DNA of 25,598 bases from a virus, in IMG/VR virus record IMGVR_UViG_3300042923_000644, positions 1 to 25,598 of that record; one strand, written 5' to 3'. This document shows positions 13,909-22,165 of the stretch, one piece after another. The notes beneath the pieces are model-generated. The model was given only the letters and a program-made list of their open reading frames with translations. It searched no databases and had not been told where the DNA came from. Within the stretch, counting starts at the first letter, position 1, and each line of letters begins with the position of its first letter. The position numbers and the translations under genes were made by a program.

Positions 13909-14637
13909 TTAAAATGGGGGAATGTTAGAAGACATAGGCCACATGAAAGTGGAGCCGCGTAAACTTGGGGCTTTTTGAATGGCGATATCAACATCATTGC
14001 CAGCATTGAACTGTTCACGAAGATACAGGAATTCAGTTTCTGCTCTCTCATCCCAAACAGAGCTTTTATAGCGCAGGGATAATTCTCTACCCAGGGCATA
14101 GCGTAAATACTTAAGCATATGGGGCGGTATATTGCTCATATCAGTATTCTTAGTGATATTGCTTAGGGCAGCTTTACCTCTGATAATGACTTGATAAACA
14201 TTGTTAGGCGCAGGGTAAAATTGAACTTGGCTTGTATTAACCCCTGGAACCAATATCATTTCACGAGGCATTGAATAAGCAATTAAGCTTCTAGCAGTAT
14301 CAAAAAATTCTTCGCGAGTTTTAATATAAATCGGGTATTGAGTGTTATTGAAAATGACCTGGGCCATTTCAAGTTCAATAAGAGGGTTTTCTACTAGATC
14401 TGCCTCTGAATCTGTGGAGATGGTATAGGCCGCTTGACCATTGACCGTGTTTAAGGTGTAGGCAACATAATATGGAATATTAATTCCGGATGCCTGGTCA
14501 GCCCCTAAAATCTGGTTGAGATAATCTATGCCGTCCTGATACATATTGTCAGGAAGGTCATCGTTTTGGTTAATAATGCCAACAAAGCTATAAGCCTGTC
14601 TTACGAAGGTAGCACTGTTAACTGTTTCTATTGTCAT
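13909..14637 (-). CDS. P22 gp4-like head-to-tail adaptor
   Basis: A 242-residue protein in the position of P22 gp4, the tail accessory factor that attaches to the portal after packaging. Residues 8-50 are helical (ATFVRQAYSFVGIINQNDDL, MYQDGIDYLNQILG), as in head-completion adaptors. The middle is strand-rich (QVIFNNTQYPIYIKTREEFF, SQVQFYPAPNNVYQVIIRG), then a helix HMLKYLRYALGRELSLRYKS contains the conserved-looking Arg/Glu pattern. It is longer than P22 gp4 (166 residues) but typical of relatives outside enterobacterial phages. A strong AGGAGG lies before the ATG. The gene begins just after a terminator-like hairpin behind the coat gene, so it is probably expressed at a lower level than coat protein. 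Confidence 0.75.
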   Translation of the reverse strand: MTIETVNSATFVRQAYSFVGIINQNDDLPDNMYQDGIDYLNQILGADQASGINIPYYVAYTLNTVNGQAAYTISTDSEADLVENPLIELEMAQVIFNNTQYPIYIKTREEFFDTARSLIAYSMPREMILVPGVNTSQVQFYPAPNNVYQVIIRGKAALSNITKNTDMSNIPPHMLKYLRYALGRELSLRYKSSVWDERAETEFLYLREQFNAGNDVDIAIQKAPSLRGSTFMWPMSSNIPPF

Positions 14638-14648
14638 GATTGCCTCCT

Positions 14649-14678
14649 AAAAAGGGGAAGGCTAAATAGACCTTCCCC
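14649..14678 (-). terminator. Intercistronic terminator behind the coat gene
   Basis: On the minus strand GGGGAAGG (14678-14671), a 9-base loop and CCTTCCCC (14661-14654) run into five T residues (14653-14649). The perfect 8-bp stem lies between the coat gene stop and the ribosome site of the gp4-like gene. It probably acts as a partial terminator or as a 3' stabiliser, giving abundant coat mRNA and less downstream mRNA. Confidence 0.75.
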
Positions 14679-14684
14679 ACAGGT

Positions 14685-15947
14685 TTATGCGTCAGTACAC
14701 ATCACGCAAACAAGCTCAGGAGCAATACCAGTTGCAGCAAGCGCATCAAGGTACAACACGTTTGTGTTGGTTGATGGGCTAGGGAACTTGGTTACACGGA
14801 AACCCATACCGGAATGTGGATCTCTGTATTGACCTTTCATGTTAGGGGCAACGTCAAACTGAATCTGATCGATAGGCGCAAACAAAATACCGCGTTTTTG
14901 ATAAGCAATATTGAGTTTGTGATTTCCCATGATTTGAACAGCATCATTAAGTGTTAATGGACGGTTCAAGTTACGGTTAGGATCTGAGCTATTAGCATTG
15001 ATCCCAGCAGAGCCAACATAGATAGTAACAGTCAATAATCCGCCGCCATCAGCAGTACCGCCAGTAACAACAGTTGCCGTGAAGTTTTGGCTAATGTCTT
15101 GACGAGTGACTGGGTTCACTTTTTGGCTATCAGTAAAGGTTAAGCGATCGCCAGCAACGATGGTTGCACCTGGAGTTAATCCTTTTAACTGAACGCTTGA
15201 ACCAGAACTTACGGTTGCTGCAACCTGTACGTTGGTATCACCAGCAGCAGTACCCGCTACGTGTGAATAGATAACTTCAGACCAATAGCAGTCAAAGCTT
15301 GATACATGCCCGATAGCCTTAATGTCATCACGCAAAATAGCATCATTAGTTTTAGGGAAGAACTGACTAGATGCAGCAGTACCGTTGGCAAGTGAAGCAT
15401 AATCACCTGGGGTCATATTCAAATACCAAGGCATATTGCTAGGTACTGAGTATTCGCGGAAGAAGGTCGCAGCTTGTAAGATTTTGCTCTTATTATCAAG
15501 CAAACCTGTCGCAGCGTTATCATAAGTGCTGGTAAAGTCTAGGAAGTTATAACCATAGAGTTCGGCTTGTTGAATCAAGTCTTGCTCCATACCAGCAGCA
15601 ATAACAGCTGCACATGGCTTAGCTGTTTGATCATCTAAGTCACGAATGAATAATTTTTCATCAGTGGTTGTGTAGTTTACCGAGGTGCGGTAGGGTTGCT
15701 GTACTGTTAAAGGTACAGTCCTATCGACAATCGCTTCTGATACAACAGTATTACTACGCTGTAAGGTGAAACGGTTATCAATTGGCACATTCACGACAGA
15801 GCCAACAGTCGTAATGGCATTAGTATTGAACATCTTTTTATATTCAGTATTTGCGGTCTTGATTAAAGGCGACTGAGTATAAAATTCCTGAGCAATACGT
15901 TTTGCAATCAGGGTTGGCGCTGCATAGTTAGATACTGTAATTGTCAT
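14685..15947 (-). CDS. Major coat protein, P22 gp5 family
   Basis: A 420-residue protein, near the 430 of P22 gp5, forming the icosahedral shell. The N-terminus MTITVSNYAAPTLIAKRIAQ followed by NTEYKKMFNTNAITTVGSVV and NVPIDNRFTLQ fits this HK97-fold family. Residues about 85-125 (RTSVNYTTTDEKLFIRDLDD, AAGMEQDLIQQAELYG) match the spine-helix region. A beta-rich inserted stretch at about 225-330 (VQVAATVSSGSSVQLKGLTP, GTADGGGLLTVTIYVG) is where P22 carries its telokin-like insertion domain. The C-terminus ends LVCVMCTDA. GGAG lies eight bases before the ATG. The scaffold gene is immediately upstream and a terminator hairpin is behind it, so it can be expressed most strongly. Confidence 0.85.
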   Translation of the reverse strand: MTITVSNYAAPTLIAKRIAQEFYTQSPLIKTANTEYKKMFNTNAITTVGSVVNVPIDNRFTLQRSNTVVSEAIVDRTVPLTVQQPYRTSVNYTTTDEKLFIRDLDDQTAKPCAAVIAAGMEQDLIQQAELYGYNFLDFTSTYDNAATGLLDNKSKILQAATFFREYSVPSNMPWYLNMTPGDYASLANGTAASSQFFPKTNDAILRDDIKAIGHVSSFDCYWSEVIYSHVAGTAAGDTNVQVAATVSSGSSVQLKGLTPGATIVAGDRLTFTDSQKVNPVTRQDISQNFTATVVTGGTADGGGLLTVTIYVGSAGINANSSDPNRNLNRPLTLNDAVQIMGNHKLNIAYQKRGILFAPIDQIQFDVAPNMKGQYRDPHSGMGFRVTKFPSPSTNTNVLYLDALAATGIAPELVCVMCTDA

Positions 15948-15974
15948 TTCTTAAGTCTCCATAGAGGCGACTCG

Positions 15975-17075
15975 TTACCTCATGTTTTTAATTTCCCATT
16001 CCTTGAGTTTATTAAGCTGTTCATTGCTCATTCGTTCGAGGTTCTTGGGGTCATAAACACGAGATTTAACGGGCGCGGATTTTGTTGGGATGGTTGATTT
16101 AATTTTTCCCGCAGGCTGGGGCTTAGGCTTAGCTGCTGCTTCCTGGTGACGGCGTTTCACCTCATAATTGAATTCCGCTTTCCATTCAGCGACCTTCATG
16201 ATTTGATGGTCTCTTGGCTTAAGCTTTAGGCTTGCCAGCTCTGCGTTTTTGGTCTTATGGAGATACTTGACGATTTGAGCAGCATTAGGGCTGTCTGATA
16301 CGGCTACCAGCATGTCTGGTGTGAAGTTATTAGGTTCATACCAAAGCTTTCTTAAATCTTCGTCGGTATCGATACGAGCTTGAACTGCACCCAATACCTT
16401 GTTTAAGTCGGCTTGATAACTTGCTTTTTGCTGAGCTTCAAACTGTGCCTTTTGTTGCGCTGCTTCTTGAGTCTTCTTAACAGAGTCCAGATAGTTAAAT
16501 TGCTCAAGAGCATTCATTTGTTCCCAGGGCTTAGAGAGTTCTGGAAGTGGGATTTGAGACAAATCTGCAACATGAGGGTTGACGGCAGATTGGCCGTTTT
16601 GGCCTGGTTGCGGTACTCCTGATAGTTGATTGATCTGTCTTTTGATCTGTTCCAGTTCGGCTTCTACGCCTTTGGTTTTTTGAACTTTCTTGGCAATGAT
16701 CTTATCGATGACTTTTTGTTGTTCAGGTGTGAACTGAACCCTTAAGGACTCATCGTCAGTATCTTCCGGGCTTAAATCATCAACTTTAAATAGGTCGTCA
16801 TCAGCTTTAGTTTCTGCGTTCTCATCCTCGGATGCTTTATTTGCAGAGTCTTCCTCAGCCTGATCGTCGTTGTCTTCTTCGCTTAAGAGTTGGTCAATAT
16901 CAATTTCTGGCTCTTCAGTCTCAGCCGTACTGTGATCTTCATTGACTGCTATATCAGCAGAATCTTCAGCTACTTGTTGGTTTTGTTGGTGTTTAGCATA
17001 TTCAGCATCAAGCGCCGCTTGGTCAACTTCGTCGTTTGATAGTTTTTGTGCTTCACTTTGATTTAAGCCATTCAT
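15975..17075 (-). CDS. Scaffolding protein, P22 gp8-type
   Basis: A 366-residue protein between portal and coat genes, the position of P22 scaffold gp8. Residues 1-110 are extremely acidic and disordered (EEPEIDIDQLLSEEDNDDQA). Next comes a helical stretch (FTPEQQKVIDKIIAKKVQKT, GVEAELEQIKRQINQLSG), then a Gln/Ala-rich coiled coil around 200-225, and a basic C-terminus (KPKPQPAGKIKSTIPTKSAP, KLKEWEIKNMR). A basic helical C-terminal tail that docks onto acidic coat surfaces is known for P22 scaffold. The acidic N-terminus, basic tail and gene order together support the call, although sequence identity to gp8 cannot be judged here. AAAGGAAAAAAC precedes the ATG. Confidence 0.7.
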   Translation of the reverse strand: MNGLNQSEAQKLSNDEVDQAALDAEYAKHQQNQQVAEDSADIAVNEDHSTAETEEPEIDIDQLLSEEDNDDQAEEDSANKASEDENAETKADDDLFKVDDLSPEDTDDESLRVQFTPEQQKVIDKIIAKKVQKTKGVEAELEQIKRQINQLSGVPQPGQNGQSAVNPHVADLSQIPLPELSKPWEQMNALEQFNYLDSVKKTQEAAQQKAQFEAQQKASYQADLNKVLGAVQARIDTDEDLRKLWYEPNNFTPDMLVAVSDSPNAAQIVKYLHKTKNAELASLKLKPRDHQIMKVAEWKAEFNYEVKRRHQEAAAKPKPQPAGKIKSTIPTKSAPVKSRVYDPKNLERMSNEQLNKLKEWEIKNMR

Positions 17076-17123
17076 AGTTTTTTCCTTTTTTTCCGTGTTT
17101 AATGCTTCACGTTCGCGCCCAGG

Positions 17124-19241
17124 CTAACTCTGCCCGTTAGAGGATGATTGCGCCTTTTCTGGCGGCTGCATTGCTACAGCGAGGTCTTTAACATTCTTAA
17201 AATGGGCTACATGGCTTGATGTCATATCGTTGTGATACTGCATCTGTGCTTTAGCGAGCTCTGCCGTTGTCTTGATCTGGTCTACCTTTCCATCGATCAA
17301 GGTTTGGATATAATCGACATCAGTCTTTTTGCTATCGTTTTGAATCTGCATAGCCTTGAGCTGGTTTTCAGCCGCGTTCTGTTGTGCTTCCATCTGAAGC
17401 TTTTGCTGTTCAAGCATGACTTGAGGTGGTGGAGGAGGTGGCGGAGGAGGTGGCTTACCATCTTCTTTAGCAATAATCTGAGGGGGGACTATTGCTTTAG
17501 CTCGCTCCACCAATTCAGGCATATTTGGCGCATTAGATAGGCCAAAGAGTTTGTCAGCGAAATAAGGGAATGCAGGAGCAGCAGAGGCTTGCAGAATGTC
17601 GAGAATGAATTGTCTTTCTTCCATGCGTTGCAGCTCATAGTTAGAGCCAACAGATACCATGACAGATAGGTCATCAGGCTTAATCTGGTTCTCAACTTGC
17701 ATTGTGTCTGGATTGAAATTATTGAGCTTGGCTCTATAAACTTTGTGCTGCTCAGCATAGAGATTCATTTCTCTTGGGCCGTCATAGAGATTATTGATAA
17801 GGTCGTTTGTGACAACTCCACCCTGTTCAATAGCTTTGTAGAGGCCATCCAAAAACTTGTTAACGAGAATGTTTTGCTGTCTCAAGCGGTTGGCAATAGC
17901 AACTCCTGAAACCTCAGGAGCAGCATCACCCATTGCAACTTCTGTGCGTCCTAATATGTCAGCCAGGTTATTACAGGCCACTTCAAAGGCTTGTAAGAGC
18001 TCAGGTGGAATAGGCACAGCCTCACGGAATATTGGAACGCCGCCAGGAACGGTAGGGTCGGGCTTAAATGGAACATAGCCCACAGGCTTTTCAGGGTTTT
18101 TGATGATATGAAGGCTGCCCTCAAACATCTTATGAGTGGCATATATAGTCTCTCTGCGATAGTTCTTAACGTGTTGGCATATTTCAGACCAGATAAAGTT
18201 AATTGAGCGCTGAGCATCAAAGGCATCATCAGTAATAGACTTAACAAACTGCTTACCGTTCAGCCAATAGCTATAGCCATCGACATATATGACGGGTAAG
18301 TGCCGGCCTGGGAAGTCATACTCTTCTAGGATTTCAACTTTGGTTAAACGAGTACAAGTAATGGTGTAATCATTAGCAGTCTTTCGGTCAATGATCTGAG
18401 GCAATGGGATACTGTCAGCAGGAATACCCATAGCGCTTGCCATCTGTTCAGCAGCTTCTTTGTATGAAGCTACATACTCTTCAAAGTCTTCTTCCTGGAT
18501 GACTTCATCTGGCTTGCCTGAAATGGTTGGGCTAACCTTAACCATTTTCTTTTTAAACCATTTCTTTTCGTAGATTTCAGCAACAGCTATAAGGGGTTCG
18601 CCATCATCGCCATTAGTTTCAGCAAGGGCTATTTCTTCTGAGTTGGTATCCCACTTTTCAGCAGTAGGTTCAGCATTAGGCCAATTCTTCTTGAATTCAC
18701 TTTGAACTAAATAGCTAATATCACCTGAATAATCACCGTCAGACTTTGTTTTGTTCTTAGCTTTGACATCCCAAAAGCAGAGTGTTGGCTCCTTTTTAGG
18801 CTCCATCATAACGTCTTGATCAAAGCTTGCTGCGCTTGAATAATCGGTGTAATACTTCAGCGCACCAAAGCCACCTTTAAGCGCACATTCAAAGGCAGTC
18901 TGATAGCATTCTTTGGCGTGGTTCTTGATCTGTATTGTGCGTAAGATATCGTTGCGTAAATTGATGCTCTCTTGGTTGGCTTCGTCTTTATCTACAACGA
19001 TTTGCATTTCAGGAGTAACAGATAGCTGTTCGCCAACAATCTGAGTGATAAACTTCTTGAGCAAGTTATGGCGCATCATAACTTTGCCGTTTTCAGTGTA
19101 GAAAGCGACAGTATCGCCATCCCACTGCTCGCCTTCATTAAAGGCTACGTTTTCATGATAATTGCTGATATTGTCCTGATAGTATTCATACCAGGCATCG
19201 ATCTTCGCATTGATCTTTTCAAGCTTCTTGGATGGTTTCAT
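17124..19241 (-). CDS. Portal protein, P22 gp1 family
   Basis: A 705-residue portal, close to P22 gp1 (725), which forms the dodecameric ring through which DNA enters and leaves the capsid and which docks the terminase. The N-terminal part has KINAKIDAWYEYYQDNISNY, NVAFNEGEQWDGDTV and the stem-region block RSINFIWSEICQHVKNYRRE. Residues near 410-440 (LADILGRTEVAMGDAAPEVS) match the helical core of this family. The C-terminus begins with ten consecutive prolines at 597-606 and continues as a Gln-rich helix (QVMLEQQKLQMEAQQNAAEN), the likely equivalent of the long helical barrel of P22 portal. Its ATG overlaps the terminase stop as ATGA, implying coupled translation. Confidence 0.85.
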   Translation of the reverse strand: MKPSKKLEKINAKIDAWYEYYQDNISNYHENVAFNEGEQWDGDTVAFYTENGKVMMRHNLLKKFITQIVGEQLSVTPEMQIVVDKDEANQESINLRNDILRTIQIKNHAKECYQTAFECALKGGFGALKYYTDYSSAASFDQDVMMEPKKEPTLCFWDVKAKNKTKSDGDYSGDISYLVQSEFKKNWPNAEPTAEKWDTNSEEIALAETNGDDGEPLIAVAEIYEKKWFKKKMVKVSPTISGKPDEVIQEEDFEEYVASYKEAAEQMASAMGIPADSIPLPQIIDRKTANDYTITCTRLTKVEILEEYDFPGRHLPVIYVDGYSYWLNGKQFVKSITDDAFDAQRSINFIWSEICQHVKNYRRETIYATHKMFEGSLHIIKNPEKPVGYVPFKPDPTVPGGVPIFREAVPIPPELLQAFEVACNNLADILGRTEVAMGDAAPEVSGVAIANRLRQQNILVNKFLDGLYKAIEQGGVVTNDLINNLYDGPREMNLYAEQHKVYRAKLNNFNPDTMQVENQIKPDDLSVMVSVGSNYELQRMEERQFILDILQASAAPAFPYFADKLFGLSNAPNMPELVERAKAIVPPQIIAKEDGKPPPPPPPPPPQVMLEQQKLQMEAQQNAAENQLKAMQIQNDSKKTDVDYIQTLIDGKVDQIKTTAELAKAQMQYHNDMTSSHVAHFKNVKDLAVAMQPPEKAQSSSNGQS

Positions 19242-20791
19242 ACTCTGCCGCTCCAGTTAGCTTCTTTGGTGAATAAATTGACGTTGTTATAGTCTTTGGT
19301 TAGGACGGATTCGCCATTGAGACCCAGGCACAGATATTGCAGAGCATCATGGATATGGGAGTTTTCGTTCTTGTCGGCAAAGTCGGCATATCTCACACCA
19401 TCGGCGCCAGCTATCATTTTGAAGTGATAGCCACCCAAAAACCCTTCACGCAGCAAAAAGCATTCAAGGCGATTAATAACAATGGCAGGTGAACCCATAG
19501 ACATCTTGTTCAGGGCTGCTTTAACTGCATCCCATCTAACAATTGGGTCGTTGCTGATACCAGCAGCTGGGTTAAAGTGATATTTCTCTAAAATAGAGAA
19601 GCAGCTCACGCCGTTAGACTGAGCATTGGTAATGCCTGAGGGATCTCCGAAGGTTGCTTTGACTTGCCACTTAGGACAGTAAGCATTGAGCCAAGGTATG
19701 ACTTGATTAGTAATAAGCTCTTCAAGGTTCATGTTCTCAGAGGTGAACTCTTTGAACACTTCGATCTTGCCGAGTGGGTTGTAGTGAGCTAATACAATGG
19801 CGGGTGTGTTGCCAAAGTCAGCTCCACAATAGATAGGCATGCCTTCGATATAGTTGATCTTATCGGCTGAATGAATATGATCGTTGTATTGTGGATAAAT
19901 GATCTTGCTGTCTTTATATGAGCCATACTCACCGAGACAAAACACTTTGATGAACTCATCATTAGCTCCAAGTGTCATCTTTTGGTAATAGTCTGGCGCT
20001 AAATTCTTCTTGTTATCGGCTTCTAAGTTATCAACCCATTCCCCGTTCTCATCTTTAACGAGTCCAGGCGGTTGTTTGAACATGACAAATTCGGGATGTT
20101 TTTCTTTCTCGAACATGCGATAAATCCATGAGCGAGTGTTAGGTGGGTTAGTATCTGCGATAATCCCTGTCCAGTAAGGCTCAGGGCATATCGACTTACT
20201 TGGATATCGTCCATTGATTCTTCCTTTCATGAACTGAAATACTGATTCTTGAAGTCCTGAAAGCTCATTAAGCCATGCACCTGTGAACTCAGCAGACTTA
20301 AGGCTTTCTAATTGGCCCGGTCTATCAAGTGCTAAGAAGATAATCTCAAGCTCACATTTGCCTTTATCATCGTAATATTCACAAAAGTAATAAGGCGGCT
20401 TTTGAGTGATGCGTACTTCACCAAAGTGTCTGAACCAATCAAGCCAGGTTTGCACTGTTGATATCTCAAGCATGCGATAGGTATTGCGGACAACGCACCA
20501 TTTAGCGCGTCTGGTGCCATCAATGCACTTTGGCATCTCACAAGTACGCTTTAATATTTCATGGCAGCAAGTGACGGATTTACCACTACCAAATGGCCCC
20601 ATGATCACTTTAAAAAAGCTGTCATCGCCATGAAACTGAATGCCAGTAGGGGAGGGCTTATAGAACCTGTTGTTTTTGTTTTGGGTGATAACATATCCGT
20701 CTGTTATCTGTACATCAGAAATTCGTGCGTCATTAGCGGTAAGTGATGCTCTGTAATTTCGCATCTCATCAAGCACTTTAGCGTAGGCCAT
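19238..20791 (-). CDS. Terminase large subunit
   Basis: A 517-residue packaging motor, similar in size to P22 gp2 (499). The ATPase domain has Walker A GPFGSGKS at 65-72, a Walker B-type strand FTGAWLNE ending in Glu176, and the coupling block GIIADTNPP at about 209-217. The nuclease domain has three acidic metal sites of the RNase H fold: Asp325 in GADFG, Asp383 in FGDPSG and Asp482 in HDALQYL. All catalytic positions are present, so the enzyme should be active. It hydrolyses ATP to pump DNA through the portal and cuts the concatemer. Its ATG overlaps the small subunit stop (TAATG) and its stop overlaps the portal start (ATGA), so the three are coupled. Confidence 0.95.
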   Translation of the reverse strand: MAYAKVLDEMRNYRASLTANDARISDVQITDGYVITQNKNNRFYKPSPTGIQFHGDDSFFKVIMGPFGSGKSVTCCHEILKRTCEMPKCIDGTRRAKWCVVRNTYRMLEISTVQTWLDWFRHFGEVRITQKPPYYFCEYYDDKGKCELEIIFLALDRPGQLESLKSAEFTGAWLNELSGLQESVFQFMKGRINGRYPSKSICPEPYWTGIIADTNPPNTRSWIYRMFEKEKHPEFVMFKQPPGLVKDENGEWVDNLEADNKKNLAPDYYQKMTLGANDEFIKVFCLGEYGSYKDSKIIYPQYNDHIHSADKINYIEGMPIYCGADFGNTPAIVLAHYNPLGKIEVFKEFTSENMNLEELITNQVIPWLNAYCPKWQVKATFGDPSGITNAQSNGVSCFSILEKYHFNPAAGISNDPIVRWDAVKAALNKMSMGSPAIVINRLECFLLREGFLGGYHFKMIAGADGVRYADFADKNENSHIHDALQYLCLGLNGESVLTKDYNNVNLFTKEANWSGRV

Positions 20792-21270
20792 TATTTGCCC
20801 TCCGCTTTAATTCGTTTGATCTCCGCCCACTCTTTCTTGATTTCTTCAAATTCGATGAGCTGATATTTCTTAGCTATGCCATTGATAAAGCTTTCAGCTT
20901 CCATTGAGCCAATAAGACCATTACTAGCAGCTTTAATGATTGAGCCAATCTGCTCATTGGGTGGAAGGCTGTCGTCATAGTCAAACTTCTTATCAAATAC
21001 CCCGCGACAGCAAAGCGTGAGATACTTAGATATTGCTTGAACATCACCCATACAAGCTTTTTCAAACAACGTGCTTACTACACGCTTAGCCCTCTCAAGC
21101 TTGGCTTCTTTGATTTCATCAGAAAACGCTTTACAGAATGTATCAAGATCAATCGGCTTTTTAGTTTGAGGATTCTTAATCTCAAGACGAGCATAGTCCG
21201 CTGATATCCCTAAAGACATGGATTCTCTAGCGTTAAACTTATCTTCGTCAGTTGGGATAAATTCCTTCAT
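20791..21270 (-). CDS. Terminase small subunit
   Basis: A 159-residue helical protein directly upstream of the large terminase and overlapping it by one base, the standard position of the DNA-recognition subunit. P22 gp3 is 162 residues. The N-terminal half carries NARESMSLGISADYARLEIK and a long helix (TFCKAFSDEIKEAKLERAKR, VVSTLFEKACMGDVQAISKY), then a loop DKKFDYDDSLPPNEQ. The C-terminus is a charged helix (FEEIKKEWAEIKRIKAEG) likely to contact the large subunit. The call rests on position, size and helical character rather than on a conserved motif. It should bind the pac site and stimulate the motor. Confidence 0.75.
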   Translation of the reverse strand: MKEFIPTDEDKFNARESMSLGISADYARLEIKNPQTKKPIDLDTFCKAFSDEIKEAKLERAKRVVSTLFEKACMGDVQAISKYLTLCCRGVFDKKFDYDDSLPPNEQIGSIIKAASNGLIGSMEAESFINGIAKKYQLIEFEEIKKEWAEIKRIKAEGK

Positions 21271-21295
21271 AGATATAATCGATTCCGAAATAGGG

Positions 21296-21454
21296 TTATT
21301 TGACTTTCTTGAGGTTGGGATTAGCTTTCTTGGCGGCAGGTGAGGCTTTGCGAGTAGATTCAGCTAGAATTGCTCCGGCATCTTTTTTGCTTACGCCTTG
21401 TTTTGCTGCGATCTTGTTTTGAACAGCTTTAAAACCTGGACTTGACTTAGCCAT
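21296..21454 (-). CDS. Small basic protein heading the late operon, 52 residues
   Basis: A 52-residue, lysine-rich protein: MAKSSPGFKAVQNKIAAKQG, then VSKKDAGAILAESTRKASPA and a C-terminus KKANPNLKKVK. The central part is helical (GVSKKDAGAILAESTRKAS); the ends are basic and probably bind DNA or RNA. GAGGG lies just before the ATG, and the reading frame is compact with clear codon structure. It is the first gene after the late motif (55 bases from motif to ATG) and 25 bases ahead of the small terminase. Similar tiny basic proteins sit before terminase genes in other phages, without known function. I cannot name a family with certainty. Confidence 0.7.
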   Translation of the reverse strand: MAKSSPGFKAVQNKIAAKQGVSKKDAGAILAESTRKASPAAKKANPNLKKVK

Positions 21455-21509
21455 ACATCCCTCGATATTTGTTTAGATACAAGGGTTTTTAGCAGTCACC
21501 AGAAAAAGT

Positions 21510-21525
21510 TTCATAGTGGTACTTT
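21510..21525 (-). promoter_or_regulatory. Late promoter motif, copy 3, heading the head operon
   Basis: Minus-strand AAAGTACCACTATGAA, identical to the copies at 3628 and 8026, 55 bases before the small basic protein and so at the head of the unit reaching to about 8041. The regulator gene on the other strand has its -10 only some 27 bases away, so the two promoters share a short divergent region. Confidence 0.7.
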
Positions 21526-21551
21526 CTTAAAGCGAAGTTAAAAACTTAAGC

Positions 21552-21557
21552 TATAAT
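21552..21557 (+). promoter_or_regulatory. -10 element of the HTH regulator gene
   Basis: TATAAT stands 29 bases before the ATG of the regulator, with AAGGA (21574-21578) as ribosome site between them. No good -35 is visible at 17 bases, so an activator or another feature may be needed. Confidence 0.45.
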
Positions 21558-21586
21558 TTGGACTATATGTCATAAGGAAATGAGAA

Positions 21587-21970
21587 ATGCCTACAGTGAG
21601 ACATTTACAGTATTTGAGAATTAAAAAAGGACTTACGAGATCACAATTAGGGAATCTAGTTGATAGGGATTATGAGACTGTGAAGGCATGGGAACAGGGC
21701 AAAAAGCCACTCCCACTTAAGAAAATGGATTTGATAAAGACGATATTGGGATTAGAACTTGAGGGGAGTTTCAATCCTATTCAAAAGATTGAAATATCAG
21801 ATGATGAATATTTGAAATATAGGAAGTTCTTGAGAATGGGGCCAATAGAATATACAAGCCCAACAATGCTTTTCTTTCTTGGTAAACACTTTCCAGTCAA
21901 ATCACTTGCAGAAGTTCATTCTGGTATTATGGAGCGGAAGAGGTTGAGATTATTGACTAAGCAGAGCTGA
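21587..21970 (+). CDS. XRE-type HTH transcriptional regulator
   Basis: A 127-residue protein. Residues about 4-55 form a helix-turn-helix of the XRE/Cro type: HLQYLRIKKGLTRSQLGNLV, then DYETVKAWEQGKKPLPLKKM, with the recognition helix at TVKAWEQG. The C-terminal 70 residues (SDDEYLKYRKFLRMGPIEYT, then MLFFLGKHFPVKSLAEVHSG) do not resemble a known domain to me; they could mediate dimerisation or ligand sensing. It is the only gene on the plus strand between 5.1 kb and the right end, and is transcribed away from the head operon with the late motif between them. That suggests it controls the switch between small accessory genes and late genes, but a repressor and an activator are equally possible. 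Confidence 0.75.
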   Translation: MPTVRHLQYLRIKKGLTRSQLGNLVDRDYETVKAWEQGKKPLPLKKMDLIKTILGLELEGSFNPIQKIEISDDEYLKYRKFLRMGPIEYTSPTMLFFLGKHFPVKSLAEVHSGIMERKRLRLLTKQS

Positions 21971-22165
21971 TTATTTATTCCAGTCTCTTTCAAGAGAAGG
22001 CAAGTCAGGCAATCCATTATCCATTGGTTTAAATCCTTCTGATTTGCGACCACATGCTAAACATTTAAGATAATTCCCTTGATAGGAGTATCCCTCTGTA
22101 AAGTCTAATATCTCGCCTTTTTGCAGTTGAATGTTAGGTTCATGGCAGCATTGTTTAAGTTTCAC
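21971..22165 (-). CDS. Small CxxC protein, 64 residues
   Basis: A 64-residue protein with CCH at 6-8 and CLAC at 35-38, a possible zinc site, and an acidic C-terminus (LPDLPSLERDWNK). The start is GTG at 22165, whose bases overlap the stop of the preceding gene as GTGA. It is the last gene of the overlapping chain and ends tail to tail, without a gap, against the regulator gene. Family and function are not recognised; one of four CxxC proteins in this chain. Confidence 0.55.
   Translation of the reverse strand: MKLKQCCHEPNIQLQKGEILDFTEGYSYQGNYLKCLACGRKSEGFKPMDNGLPDLPSLERDWNK

Noticed and set aside
17232-17540. Plus-strand frame with runs of Leu, Trp and Arg
   Set aside because: Antisense to the portal C-terminus; the WRRWRRRW stretch is the reverse of the polyproline codons.
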